Below are positions 16,763 through 26,376 of a stretch of DNA of 40,182 nt, one piece after another. Source of the stretch: Oscillatoriales cyanobacterium RM2_1_1 (GTDB lineage: Bacteria; Cyanobacteriota; Cyanobacteriia; Cyanobacteriales; Microcoleaceae). A program made the position numbers and the translations under genes. The stretch is taken from the NCBI GenBank assembly GCA_012033335.1, contig JAAURB010000045.1, positions 1 through 40,182 of the forward strand, in the 5' to 3' direction. Below the pieces are notes generated by a model. The model was not told the origin of the DNA and searched no databases. It worked only from the letters and a program-made list of their open reading frames with translations. Every line of letters begins with the position of its first letter. The first letter of the stretch is position 1.

Positions 16763-17968
16763 CTAAGAAGTGGTCTGTTCTGGCAGTGGAATAGTTGGCT
16801 CTAAATGCGATAGGGATTTTTGTCTTTGTTCCTTCAGGAGTTTGGGCTGGAGGTAAAGGTTTTCAACCAGAGCCGCTAGACCCGCAAACCAAGGAGGAAT
16901 AATCAAAGCGCCAATGATTCCGAGTACCTGGATGCCCCCGAGCACCGAAAGTAGTTGAAATAGGGGATGAACCCCGACAGAAGTACCCACAAGCAGTGGA
17001 TCAAGAACATAGGTTTCTACGTTTTGAACTACACCATACAAAATCAGAACCCAAACCACCAAAAATCCACCCTTAGCCAGGGCTACAATTAATGCAGGAA
17101 TCGCCCCTAAAAAAGGCCCTAAAAAGGGAATCAAATTTGTGAAACCGGCGATCGCCCCCAATCCCAGGGCAAAATCCTGCAAACCCAGTAATCCCAATCC
17201 GGTGGTGATGACAATCCCCAAAATCGCCGAGACTAACAATCGTCCTCGAATATAACCTCCCATGCGGCGACTGACCGGTTCCACCTGGCCAGCTAGGCGC
17301 TCATTCCAGGGATAGGGAAATAACTGCACCAGGCTATTGATCAGGGTGTGGCTATCAGACACCATGTATCCCGAGATAAACAAAGCAATAATCAAACCAA
17401 ACACACTGCCAATAATCCCCCGGGTGATGCCGTAGGATCGCAGAAGCAACTGTTGACTGGAGCGAATCCCCCAGCTTGTGAGGGACTGGGGATCAATCAG
17501 TTGATCGATCATGGCGGGAGTATCTTCTCCGAGACGACTGGCTAAGCTCCTTAAGAGATCCCCCACCCGTTCAGCAGACACTGGTAATTGGCCCAGTAGT
17601 AAATTGATCTGTTCAAAGACCCTGGGGCCAATGATCAGAAAAAATCCAGTAATTCCCCCAATCAACCCTAGATACACCAGAATTACAGCGATCCATCGGG
17701 GCAGACCTTTTGATGCAGCCCCATCCACCAAGGGAGCAATTGAGGCCGCTAAAACCACCGCGATCATCAGCAGCACAATTAAGGCTTGCAGTTGCCAGAG
17801 TAATACTAGCAAGAAAACAGCCGCGACCACCAACAAAACATTAGAGAGGGATAGGGTAATGGGCCGGGCTGGATTGGTTTGACCTGAATGAGTGGATGGA
17901 TTCCTCTGGTCTGAATTCATTGGATCCGAATTTATCGGATCCAGATCAGATTGCCCGTCGTTCGTCAT
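16763..17968 (-). CDS. AI-2E/PerM-family (UPF0118) membrane transporter
   Basis: The 401-residue integral membrane protein has about seven or eight hydrophobic segments: a pair near 40-85 (SNVLLVVAAVFLLVLLWQL), one near 95-120, a soluble middle domain (about 125-180), then segments from about 185 onward including FTNLIPFLGPFLGAIPALIVAL, the conserved PFLG signature of the family. The soluble N-terminal tail (1-35) is Asn/Asp/Ser-rich and contains an in-frame 15-bp near-duplication (17913-17942). Family members export signals such as AI-2 or act as Na+/H+ antiporters; the substrate here is unknown. It is divergent from the glycosyltransferase gene. Confidence 0.88.
   Translation of the reverse strand: MTNDGQSDLDPINSDPMNSDQRNPSTHSGQTNPARPITLSLSNVLLVVAAVFLLVLLWQLQALIVLLMIAVVLAASIAPLVDGAASKGLPRWIAVILVYLGLIGGITGFFLIIGPRVFEQINLLLGQLPVSAERVGDLLRSLASRLGEDTPAMIDQLIDPQSLTSWGIRSSQQLLLRSYGITRGIIGSVFGLIIALFISGYMVSDSHTLINSLVQLFPYPWNERLAGQVEPVSRRMGGYIRGRLLVSAILGIVITTGLGLLGLQDFALGLGAIAGFTNLIPFLGPFLGAIPALIVALAKGGFLVVWVLILYGVVQNVETYVLDPLLVGTSVGVHPLFQLLSVLGGIQVLGIIGALIIPPWFAGLAALVENLYLQPKLLKEQRQKSLSHLEPTIPLPEQTTS
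17913..17942. repeat. 15-bp near-perfect tandem duplication
   Basis: GAATTCATTGGATCC is followed directly by GAATTTATCGGATCC. It lies in frame and repeats the NSDP-type residues at the N-terminus of the transporter. Confidence 0.85.
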
Positions 17969-18521
17969 AGGATTGGGAGTGAAACATTCAAATCAGCTTC
18001 TGCTTAGTAGTTTAGCTGGCAATTGAATGGGTGGCGAACGGATGGGGAAACTGGTCATTCAAAACTGGTCATTCAAAATTAGTTATTAAAACTGATTATC
18101 AAAGCTAGTCATTTCAGGGGTGTCTGATAAAATGATAGAAGCTGCAATAGCCCTGTCACAGATACGATTTCCTGGAGGGATTGATCCAGGGACAAATCCC
18201 AGCTAGTCTATCATGGAGAATTAACCCTGGAGTTGGTTGAGAACTGGAGTTGGGTGAGAAAAGGTGAACTGGAGTCAGAGGGATTCTTGCCAGGAAAATA
18301 CCTGAAACCTTGATATCCTTTGAAGCAATCCTCAAGAAAGTTAAGGTATAGATCCATCTCTCAAATCGTCAATTTTAAGGAATTTTGGTGGTAATTCAAA
18401 AGGCTTGAGGTTGAAGGCTTGAGGTTATTGTGATAGTTGATTAGATAATTGATGAATTGATTGGATTGATTCAAATACCTGCTAAGTTATTTAGAGATTA
18501 TTTAGAGATTATTGGAGATCA
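17969..18521. other. divergent intergenic region rich in short direct repeats
   Basis: This 553-bp region separates the AI-2E-type gene and the glycosyltransferase gene. It contains five degenerate 14-bp repeats (18048-18116), a 14-bp tandem pair AAGGCTTGAGGTTR (18400-18427) and an 11-bp pair TTATTTAGAGA with a degenerate third copy (18487-18518) that ends in the GGAG ribosome site of the glycosyltransferase. I see no RNA gene or ORF. It presumably holds both promoters. Confidence 0.6.
18048..18116. repeat. array of about five degenerate 14-bp direct repeats
   Basis: AAACTGGTCATTCA occurs twice exactly (18048-18061, 18062-18075) and is followed by three drifted copies: AAATTAGTTATTAA, AACTGATTATCAAA and GCTAGTCATTTCA. 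The period is near 14 bp. It could be an operator array or the result of replication slippage. Confidence 0.75.
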
Positions 18522-20938
18522 ATGAGAATTCGTCTTGAAGGTGGGCAGCTTTTGCCCAACTCCTATGGGGTTGCTGCCCAATTTATCGGTTTAGAATTGC
18601 TTGAGCGTCCTGATTTAGAAGTATCCTATCAAGCTATTCCCGATCCGAATTCTCCCTGGCAATCTCAAACTACTGCATTCCCTCCCCAATTGACAGCACC
18701 GCCTCATCAACTTCCTGCTTTTAGTTCATCTGCTGATTGGATCCTGAGAATTCATCCGTCTTTAAATTTGCAATCCAAAACCAGTCAAAAAACAGCAATA
18801 TTTTGCTCAACTCCCTGGGGGATTTTGCCAAATTCAATGGTAAATAAAACCCTGATTCATCTCAATATTACTAATTTCTCTCAACTGCCTGAGTATCTAA
18901 GCTGGATTGTTCCCTGCCGATGGTCAAGAGATGGATTACTCCGCAGCGGCATTGCCCCTGAAAAAATTACAATTATTCCCTGGGGAGTCAGCCCCGAATG
19001 GTTTAAGCCCATGACATCTGCAGCCCGACAAATACTTCGCCAGCGGTTGGGTTGGGAGGACTATTTTGTTTTCCTCAGCAGTGGTAGATTAGACGATAGA
19101 GCTGGTCTACGACCCCTGTTAAAAGCCTTTGCTCAGCTCATAGAAACCCATCCTCACAGTCGTTTGGTGCTCAAGGGCTGTGATGCCCTATACAATTCTC
19201 AAACCGCTCTAAAAAAGGCAAGTCGGGATATTTTAAGTGATGCCGAAATAGCTAGAATTCAGCCTCGAATTGCTTACATTGGTCAGAATTTTTTGATTGA
19301 GCAAATGGCTCAACTCTACCAGGCTGCTGACACCTATGTTTCTCCCTATCTAGCCTCAGGTTTTAATCTATCAGTTTTAGAAGCAATGGCCTGTGGATTG
19401 CCAATTATTTGTACTTCAGGAGGAGCAACAGTAGATTTTATTCGTCCTGAGTTTGCTTTGAGTATCCAGAGTCAGTTTAGTACCAGAACCATTGATGATC
19501 AGGTGAAATTTTTCCTGCATCCCGACTGGGAACACCTAGTTAACATCATGCAAACCGTAATCGATCAACCCAATTTTTGTCAGCATGCCTCTCAAATGGC
19601 TGCTCAGTTTGCAGCCAATTATACCTGGAAGCATACCGTTGATGGCCTGCTCACAACTTTGAAGTCGGATTCAACTTCAAGCTCCGCTCCAAAATTATTG
19701 AGATTACCTCAATTTCCCGGAACAGCAACTCCAGAATCAGATGAATTTCCAGTTGCTCTTAAATCGGCCAAAATCCATTCATTAATTGTAGAAGGATGGC
19801 GTTCTATTCCCCATTCCTATGCGTTGATTAACTGTTGTCAGTTATTAGAATTGATCCATCATCCTCAAGTGCAATTATTCCATCGAGATATGCCCTACGT
19901 TACCGATGAATGGAAAGGGGGTCAAGGACTGTTTTCGCTGGACGCTGAACGTTTCCTCGATCAAATTCCCCAACCCGAACCCAATCAAATGGCGGAGGCG
20001 ACGTTGCGGATGTATTGCCCGTTTAATCTGGCGAATTCAACCAGTGCTAAAACTGTTGTTTTTGGTTGTACGGAATGGGGAATTATTCCCCAATCAATTC
20101 TGCGAGGGATGAAAGTTAAATCATTTCGACAGGCCCATCTGGAGTCAGACACCCTGATTGTCACCGCCTCCCATTGGTCACGGCAGGGGTTTCTCAACAG
20201 TGGGGCGGATCCGGAACGGGTGGTGGTGGTTCCCCTGGGTATCAATCCCGAGATCTACCATCTGTGAGTCCAGATCAACGCCAACATCTGCGGGAAAAGC
20301 TGGGCTGGGAGGATTGTTTTGTCTTTCTCAATATTGGGGTGATGTGGAACGAACGACAGGGGGTTGATCGTCTATTGAAAGCGTTTGCAGCGGTGAGTCA
20401 GCGATATCCTCAAGCTCGGCTATTTCTCAAAGGGCGAGATGCAATTTTTCCCTCTCAGGCTTCAATTCAAAAAGCCAGCAAAAACGTCCTGACTGAGGCG
20501 GAACTTGAGCGGGTTCATAGTCGTTTACATTACGTGGGCCACACCCTTTCAACTCAAGCAATGGCGGAGATTTATTGGGGAGCTGATGCTTACGTTTCGC
20601 CCTATTCTGCTGAGGGATTTAATTTGCCAGTTCTCGAGGCGATCGCCTGTGGATTACCAGTCATTTGTACAGCCGGGGGGCCAACTGATGATTTTGTCCA
20701 GCCCGAATTTGCCTGGAAAATTGCCAGTCAGCTCAAACATTTCACAGAAAGAAATGGCGACACTAAGTTCTACCTCGAACCCAATCAGGAACATCTAACA
20801 GATTTAATGTTCGAGATGATTGAAGGGTCGGAACTGGGTTCTCAGAGGGCTCAAATTGGCTCAAAATTTATCGCCCAAGAATTTACTTGGGCAAACGTCA
20901 TCAAGAAGTTGTGGCCGCTGCTCTTCAGTGAAACCTGA
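18522..20938 (+). pseudogene. tandem two-domain GT4 glycosyltransferase, interrupted by a frameshift
   Basis: Two homologous GT4-type (glycosyltransferase group 1) modules are fused, about residues 1-390 and 410-805. The frame stops at 20267 after GINPEIYHL and resumes in the next frame at SPDQRQHLREKLGWED. Aligning with module 1 (GVSPEWFKPMTSAARQILRQ) shows the missing residue is Pro, so one C lost near 20260-20266 (CATCCTGTG to CATCTGTG) explains it. Module 2 has the complete EX7E motif EGFNLPVLEA with ACGLPVIC. In module 1 the first Glu is Ser279 (SGFNLSVLEA), so that half may be inactive. The start at 18522 has a GGAG site. It probably transfers a sugar from a nucleotide donor in polysaccharide or glycolipid synthesis; acceptor unknown. 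It converges on clpX with 2 bp between stops. Confidence 0.85.
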
Positions 20939-20940
20939 AC

Positions 20941-22284
20941 CTAAGCCGATTCAGGCTTGAGAATGGAAGAAGGATGAATCAGTAACTCTGCTGTGGAGCG
21001 TTTCTCCACCATTTCCTGAGTAATCTGGCAGCGCTTCACATCCTTACGAGAGGGCAATTCATACATCACATCAAGCATCAATTCTTCCACAATTGCCCGC
21101 AGTGCCCGAGCCCCAGTTTTCCGACGATAGGCTTCCTTAGCGATCGCCTCAATCGCTCCCGGCTCAAACTCAAGCTGAACATTGTCCATTCGGAGTAACT
21201 TCTGATACTGCTTGACCAAGGCACTGCGAGGTTCAGTCAGGATAGCGGTTAAGGCCTCAATATCCAGGGGCTCAAGCACAGCCACCATTGGGATCCGGCC
21301 AATCAGTTCTGGAATCAAACCAAACTTAACCAGATCATCGGGCTCCATCTGCTTCAGGGTATCTACTGAGCGCTTCTCCTTAACCTGCTCTGTGCCCGCT
21401 TGGACAAAGCCCATCGACTTTTTGCCGGTTCTCCGCTCTACAACCTTATCCAGGCCAACAAACGCCCCGCCACAGACGAACAAAATATTGCTGGTGTCAA
21501 TCTGAATACAATCTTGATAAGGATGCTTTCTGCCTCCCTGGGGTGGGACATTAGCTACAGTTCCCTCCAGCATTTTCAGCAGAGCTTGCTGAACTCCCTC
21601 CCCTGAGACATCCCGGGTAATCGAAGGATTCTCACTCTTACGGGCAATCTTATCAATTTCATCAATATAAACGATGCCACGCTGGGCCTCTTCTACATCA
21701 AAGTCAGAGACTTGAAGCAGTCTAAGCAGAATATTCTCAACGTCTTCCCCCACATAACCCGCCTCCGTCAGAGTGGTTGCATCTGCGACTGCAAATGGAA
21801 CATCCAACATTTTGGCCAGGGTTTCCGCCAGAAGAGTCTTACCACAACCTGTTGGGCCAATCAGTAAGATATTGGATTTTTGCAACTCAATGCTGTCATC
21901 GGAGGTCTGACGATTCCCCTTCCCTTGGACAAATCCCAGCCGCTTGTAGTGGTTATAAACGGCAACAGCCAGAACTTTTTTGGCTTCATCCTGACCAATC
22001 ACATGAAGATCAAGGTAGGCTTTGATTTCCCTGGGCTTAGGAACGGAACCTAGGGGAGCACGACCTGCCCTGACTCGACGCTTAGGCGGAGGTGCGGGTT
22101 GAGGTCGGGAAGCTGAACTGTGCTGAACAGTAGCTCCATCAAATAGCTCTTCATCTAAAATCTCATTGCAGAGCTCTACACACTCATCACAAATATATAC
22201 ACCAGGCCCAGCAATCAACTTACGGACTTGCTCTTGAGATTTACCACAAAAGGAGCATTTCAAGTGGGAGTCATACTTAGACAT
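20941..22284 (-). CDS. clpX: ATP-dependent Clp protease ATP-binding subunit ClpX
   Basis: ClpX is the AAA+ unfoldase that feeds tagged substrates to ClpP. The 447-residue protein has the C4 zinc-binding domain (Cys10, Cys13, Cys32, Cys35), Walker A GPTGCGKT, pore loop GYVG in [11 protein letters not shown], Walker B VYIDEIDK, the [20 protein letters not shown] block and the sensor-2 region with [10 protein letters not shown]. Length and order are standard. It lies 12 bp downstream of clpP2, and tig-clpP2-clpX is a conserved cyanobacterial operon. Confidence 0.97.
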   Translation of the reverse strand: MSKYDSHLKCSFCGKSQEQVRKLIAGPGVYICDECVELCNEILDEELFDGATVQHSSASRPQPAPPPKRRVRAGRAPLGSVPKPREIKAYLDLHVIGQDEAKKVLAVAVYNHYKRLGFVQGKGNRQTSDDSIELQKSNILLIGPTGCGKTLLAETLAKMLDVPFAVADATTLTEAGYVGEDVENILLRLLQVSDFDVEEAQRGIVYIDEIDKIARKSENPSITRDVSGEGVQQALLKMLEGTVANVPPQGGRKHPYQDCIQIDTSNILFVCGGAFVGLDKVVERRTGKKSMGFVQAGTEQVKEKRSVDTLKQMEPDDLVKFGLIPELIGRIPMVAVLEPLDIEALTAILTEPRSALVKQYQKLLRMDNVQLEFEPGAIEAIAKEAYRRKTGARALRAIVEELMLDVMYELPSRKDVKRCQITQEMVEKRSTAELLIHPSSILKPESA

Positions 22285-22296
22285 AGTCGCCTCGTA

Positions 22297-23064
22297 CTAG
22301 GTTGCGGAAACAGATTCGCCAGGAGTGGGAAGATTCTTTCTAGCAAGCACCTGATCTATTAGACCATATTCCTTGGCCTCTGGGGCGGACATAAAGAAGT
22401 CCCGATCCGTATCGGTCTCAATCCGTTCTAGGGGTTGACCTGTATGGTGGGCCAGCAATTCGTTTAAGATGCGCTTATGATACAGAATCTCTCGAGCCTG
22501 GATTTCAATATCAACAGCCTGTCCCTGAGCCCCCCCTAGAGGTTGGTGAATCATAATCCGAGAACTGGCCAGGGACATGCGCTTGCCTGCGGCTCCAGAG
22601 GCCAATAGAAAAGCTCCCATGCTAGCCGCAAGACCGTAACAAATCGTAATCACATCCGGCTGAATTTGCTGCATTGTATCGTAGATTGCCATTCCTGCCG
22701 TGACCGACCCCCCGGGGGAATTAATATAAAGCTGAATATCCTTTTCTGGATCATCGGCTTCCAGGTATAACATCTGGGCACTGATCGCGTTGGCGACCTC
22801 ATCGGTGACCGGAGTCCCTAAAAAGACAATGCGCTCCCGCAATAGTCGAGAGTACAAATCGAAGGCCCGCTCTCCCATTCCCGATTGCTCAATGACAATT
22901 GGAACTGTCCCAGTAATATGACTCGAATAGACCTCTGGAGAGGAAGAACTTAAAATTGGGAAATTCCGATAACTTTGAAAATCAAGCTGAAAATCAGGAA
23001 AATATTCAGATGCATTCATAGGGCTTTCAACCATAGGACTCTCAACACAACAACTAATCAACAC
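22297..23064 (-). CDS. clpP2: ATP-dependent Clp protease proteolytic subunit (ClpP2 type)
   Basis: The catalytic triad is present: Ser148 ([12 protein letters not shown]), His173 (IMIHQPLGG) and Asp222 (TDTDRDFF). The core starts at [21 protein letters not shown], as in ClpP partners encoded beside clpX in cyanobacteria. The first 45-50 residues form a variable leader with three possible starts (Met1, Met11, Met16), so the true start is uncertain and processing is likely. The operon tig-clpP2-clpX supports pairing with ClpX. A 16-bp tandem duplication overlaps the very 5' end of this frame. Confidence 0.95.
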   Translation of the reverse strand: MLISCCVESPMVESPMNASEYFPDFQLDFQSYRNFPILSSSSPEVYSSHITGTVPIVIEQSGMGERAFDLYSRLLRERIVFLGTPVTDEVANAISAQMLYLEADDPEKDIQLYINSPGGSVTAGMAIYDTMQQIQPDVITICYGLAASMGAFLLASGAAGKRMSLASSRIMIHQPLGGAQGQAVDIEIQAREILYHKRILNELLAHHTGQPLERIETDTDRDFFMSAPEAKEYGLIDQVLARKNLPTPGESVSAT

Positions 23065-23074
23065 AACAACTCAA
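23043..23074. repeat. 16-bp near-perfect tandem duplication
   Basis: CAACACAACAACTAAT is followed by CAACACAACAACTCAA. It lies across the 5' edge of the longest clpP2 frame and argues for choosing one of the more internal Met codons as the start. Confidence 0.8.
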
Positions 23075-23260
23075 CGAGTAGCACTAATCAACCTGGGCCA
23101 GTAACTTACCAAAGTGACCTTCAAGATAGCAAACTCAAGAATTAGCACTCCCATTGATATGTCAGTACCTTCATTATGAACCAAGTCCTGAAAAACTGTG
23201 TTTAAGCAGAACCTTAGAGCATCTGTTCCGGCCACCTGAGAACAGATATTAATGTTATCT

Positions 23261-24745
23261 TTACTCCTCTTCAGGTACAGCAGAACTGGAAGGCTGGTCA
23301 GTCTCTGGTTCGACTGTCTCGCCTGTCAATGGTTGAGTTGATTCATCCTTTTCTGCATCCAGATCTAGATTTGGCTCCACTAACTCACCCGCCTCATCCT
23401 CAGACTTAATGGGAGTCAAAGTGCCCTCCGGAACCAGCTCAATGGTTGAATTGTCCTCTAGCCAGGTCAGGGTCTTTTTCTTCAACAAATCCTCTGTCAC
23501 GTAACTCCGCAACCGTTGGGGATCTATTGCTTGACCTTCTAGCATTTTTAAGGCTTTGGCTTCTTCTTCCTGAATCTCCGACTCCTCCGCAGCAATATTT
23601 TCTCTGCGGGCAATTTCCTTGAGGGCCAGAGATTGCTTGAGTCTTTCAACCGCTTTGGGTTTGGCTTCGGCTCGCATTCCGCTAATAATTTCTGGACTCA
23701 ACATTCGCTTCACATCAATTCCCATCTCACTGAGCTGAATGGCTTGCTGAGTTACGATCTGATCAATCTCTTGCCGGATCATGGTTTCTGGGAGCTCCAG
23801 GGTCATCGCTTCAACAACTGCCTGGAGTAGAACGGTGTGTTTATTGTCAGTGGTTCTGGTTTCTGCCTTTTCCTGGTAGTCCTTCTCTAAAAACTCCCGG
23901 AGTTCGGCAATGGTTTTGAATTCACTGATCTCCTCCGCAAACTCGTCATCAAGTTCTGGGAGTTCCCGCTCCTTAATCTCGTTCAGGGTAATACTGAATT
24001 TCACCCCTCGCCCTGCCATTTCCTCGCTGCTATAGTCTTCCGGAAATTGCAACTCTAATTTCTTGGTCTCCCCTAGTTCCATGCCCACAATCCCTTCCGT
24101 AAAGCCTGGGATAAATTGACCCGGCTCTAGCTCCACGCGAAAATTCTCTGCTGCCCCTCCCGGAACCTCTTCGGGTTCGGCTTCAGGATCATCGGATACA
24201 AATTGACCGGCAAAATCTACAAAAACAACGTCCCCTTCCTGGGCCCCTCGATCCTCAACTGGAATCAGGGTTGCCTGTTTGACCTGTTCCTGCTTGAGCA
24301 TCTCATCAACCTGAGCTGGATCATACTTGACTTCTTCGGCCTGAACCTTCAAATCCTGATACTGACCCAGTTGAACCTCAGGCTCAACATCCACCTTGGC
24401 TCGAATTACTAAAGGCTCTCCAGGCTGATATTGCTCAATCAGCTCGTCAATATTTCCCCGGAATTCAATCTCTCCAACTGCTGGAATATCTTCCTGCTCA
24501 ATGGCTTTCGGCAGATGATCCTGCATCAGACTATCCAGGGCTGCAGCTTTAATCCGGTTTACCCCTAAACGCTGAATTAAGACCGTGCGGGGGACTTTGC
24601 CCCGCCGAAATCCAGGAATGTTTGCGGTCTGGGCATATTGACGCACCACCTTCTCATAGGCACTTTTGGACACCTCTGATGAAATTTCAATATCTAAGCC
24701 GACTTGACTATCGGGCAGTTTTTCCTGGGTAACTTTCATAATCAT
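23261..24745 (-). CDS. tig: trigger factor (ribosome-associated chaperone)
   Basis: Trigger factor binds ribosomal protein L23 at the exit tunnel and shields nascent chains. The ribosome-binding signature GFRRGKVP is at residues 45-52. The FKBP-like prolyl-isomerase domain begins at about GDVVFVDFAGQF (165), followed by the alpha-helical C-domain. The last 50-60 residues (from about 440) are a strongly acidic, Pro/Thr/Ser-rich tail, as in other cyanobacterial trigger factors, making the protein 494 residues long. The frame can start at Met1 or Met3; MKVTQEKLP is the usual N-terminus. It is first in the tig-clpP2-clpX operon, with 196 bp before clpP2. Confidence 0.95.
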   Translation of the reverse strand: MIMKVTQEKLPDSQVGLDIEISSEVSKSAYEKVVRQYAQTANIPGFRRGKVPRTVLIQRLGVNRIKAAALDSLMQDHLPKAIEQEDIPAVGEIEFRGNIDELIEQYQPGEPLVIRAKVDVEPEVQLGQYQDLKVQAEEVKYDPAQVDEMLKQEQVKQATLIPVEDRGAQEGDVVFVDFAGQFVSDDPEAEPEEVPGGAAENFRVELEPGQFIPGFTEGIVGMELGETKKLELQFPEDYSSEEMAGRGVKFSITLNEIKERELPELDDEFAEEISEFKTIAELREFLEKDYQEKAETRTTDNKHTVLLQAVVEAMTLELPETMIRQEIDQIVTQQAIQLSEMGIDVKRMLSPEIISGMRAEAKPKAVERLKQSLALKEIARRENIAAEESEIQEEEAKALKMLEGQAIDPQRLRSYVTEDLLKKKTLTWLEDNSTIELVPEGTLTPIKSEDEAGELVEPNLDLDAEKDESTQPLTGETVEPETDQPSSSAVPEEE

Positions 24746-24905
24746 GATACTGTAGTGATTAAAATGGTTCTAATGTTTTGTTTGCTCGACCAGTCCAGCT
24801 ACAGATGGATTGAGTCAATTTGAGCAATCAACCAAAATGAACCGCAGGGCAGTAATGCCTAAATGACTGATCGGTTAGCCTATAGGTTGTTGTATTCTCC
24901 CAAAG

Positions 24906-24933
24906 TTCATCTTCCAGAATTCATCTCCCAGAA
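24906..24933. repeat. 14-bp near-perfect tandem duplication
   Basis: TTCATCTTCCAGAA is followed directly by TTCATCTCCCAGAA, one mismatch in 14. It lies between the divergent tig and asd genes. Confidence 0.85.
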
Positions 24934-25147
24934 TTATGTATTGTATCTGAAATAATGCCAATTTTGAGAGAGACTTGAATTTAATAATTTTGATTTTTCT
25001 TTCTAGATGGGAAATCTCAACTGGAAAAGAATTTTGGATTTTGGCAAAAATTTCTGATTTGCCAGCTTTCTGAAGTCTTGTGAGGTTTTGAGCTGGCGTT
25101 ACCCTTGCAAGTCCATTCTAAAATGTCTAGATCCAAGGTGTTTAGCT

Positions 25148-25153
25148 AGGAGG
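25148..25153 (+). promoter_or_regulatory. strong Shine-Dalgarno that fixes the TTG start of asd
   Basis: AGGAGG at 25148-25153 sits five to seven bases before a TTG at 25159. The frame from TTG gives the conserved N-terminus SKSYRVAILGATGAVG, and no ATG or GTG fits as well, so TTG is the start. Confidence 0.75.
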
Positions 25154-25158
25154 CTGAT

Positions 25159-26220
25159 TTGTCAAAGTCTTACCGCGTTGCCATTTTAGGCGCAACTGGA
25201 GCCGTTGGAACAGAGCTGCTCCAACTTTTAGAGGAACGGGATTTTCCACTGGCAGACTTAAAGTTGCTGGCTTCTGCACGTTCAGCTGGCTCATCTTTGT
25301 GTTTCAAAGGCCAAACCTTAACGGTAGAAGCAGTTTCTGAGCAGTCTTTCCACGGGATTGATATTGTTCTGGCTTCTGCTGGGGGTTCAACTTCGAAGCA
25401 GTGGCAACGCTCAATTGTTGAGGCGGGGGCCGTGATGATTGATAACTCTAGTGCCTTCCGGATGGATCCGCAAGTCCCATTGGTGGTTCCGGAGGTGAAT
25501 CCTCAAGCTATTGCTGCCCATCAAGGCATTATTGCCAACCCAAACTGCACAACTATTTTAATGGCGGTGGCAGTCTGGCCCCTGCATCAGATTCAGCCTG
25601 TGCGGCGGGTGATTGTTTCGACTTATCAGTCAGCCAGTGGAGCTGGAGCCCGGGCTATGGTGGAGGTAGAAACTCAAGCCAGAGCTATTTTGCAAGGAGA
25701 AACACCTGAGGCTGAGATTTTTCCTTATCCTTTAGCCTTTAATTTGTTTCCCCATAACTCTCCCTGGAATGAGCAGGGATATTGTCAGGAAGAAATGAAG
25801 ATGGTGCATGAAACTCGTAAGATTTTTGGTACGGATGATTTAAGAATTTCGGCCACCTGTATTCGGGTTCCCGTACTACGTGCCCATTCAGAAGCAGTTA
25901 ATCTAGAGTTTGATCGACCTTTTGGTATAACGGAGGCCCGGGGTATTCTGGGTCAGGCTCCAGGTGTTAAACTGATAGAGGATTGGCAGACCAGCCATTT
26001 CCCTATGCCGATGGAGGCAACGGGCCAGGATGACGTTTTAGTGGGACGAATACGCCAGGATATTTCTCACCCCTGTGGTTTGGAGTTTTGGCTCAGTGGT
26101 GACCAGGTTCGAAAGGGGGCTGCCCTGAATGCAGTTCAGATTGCTGAATTACTGGTTGATAAACCCGTTAGTCAAGGTTCAGCAAGGGTTCCATCCTTGG
26201 CCAGAACTTCCCAGGTTTGA
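25159..26220 (+). CDS. asd: aspartate-semialdehyde dehydrogenase
   Basis: Asd reduces aspartyl phosphate to aspartate semialdehyde with NADPH, the branch point to lysine/diaminopimelate, threonine and methionine. The 353-residue protein has the NADP-binding loop GATGAVG (11-17), the active-site Cys130 in NPNCTTI and the substrate-binding TCIRVPVLRAHSEAV with the catalytic His. Length is normal. It starts at TTG with a strong ribosome site. It is followed by dapA and rnj, an order conserved in cyanobacteria, and is divergent from tig. Confidence 0.96.
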   Translation: MSKSYRVAILGATGAVGTELLQLLEERDFPLADLKLLASARSAGSSLCFKGQTLTVEAVSEQSFHGIDIVLASAGGSTSKQWQRSIVEAGAVMIDNSSAFRMDPQVPLVVPEVNPQAIAAHQGIIANPNCTTILMAVAVWPLHQIQPVRRVIVSTYQSASGAGARAMVEVETQARAILQGETPEAEIFPYPLAFNLFPHNSPWNEQGYCQEEMKMVHETRKIFGTDDLRISATCIRVPVLRAHSEAVNLEFDRPFGITEARGILGQAPGVKLIEDWQTSHFPMPMEATGQDDVLVGRIRQDISHPCGLEFWLSGDQVRKGAALNAVQIAELLVDKPVSQGSARVPSLARTSQV

Positions 26221-26323
26221 GCCCAGACTTTAAGGGTTGAGCTTCCCAGGGTTTAAGCTTACACAAGCATAGTAAATCACGCAGTTGGATCTTTACTTCT
26301 GCAAGGTTTAGTAATTCAAGCTA

Positions 26324-26351
26324 GGTGAACAACAGACGGTGAACAACAAGA
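26324..26351. repeat. 14-bp period direct repeat
   Basis: GGTGAACAACAGAC is followed by GGTGAACAACAAGA in the asd-dapA spacer; the first 11 bases match exactly. Confidence 0.75.
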
Positions 26352-26376
26352 CCATGACACAGTTAATCCGGAGCAG

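Larger units (their letters stand above)
24746..25158. other. divergent intergenic region, tig and asd promoters
   Basis: These 413 bp lie between the divergent tig and asd genes. They contain a 14-bp tandem pair TTCATCTTCCAGAA / TTCATCTCCCAGAA (24906-24933) and an AT-rich middle. A TAAAAT hexamer near 25120 may be the asd -10 box, but I cannot see a good -35. No RNA gene or ORF is evident. Confidence 0.5.

Noticed and set aside
18048-18116. CRISPR or iteron origin
   Set aside because: Repeats of 14 bp are contiguous without spacers, and no replication initiator gene is nearby.
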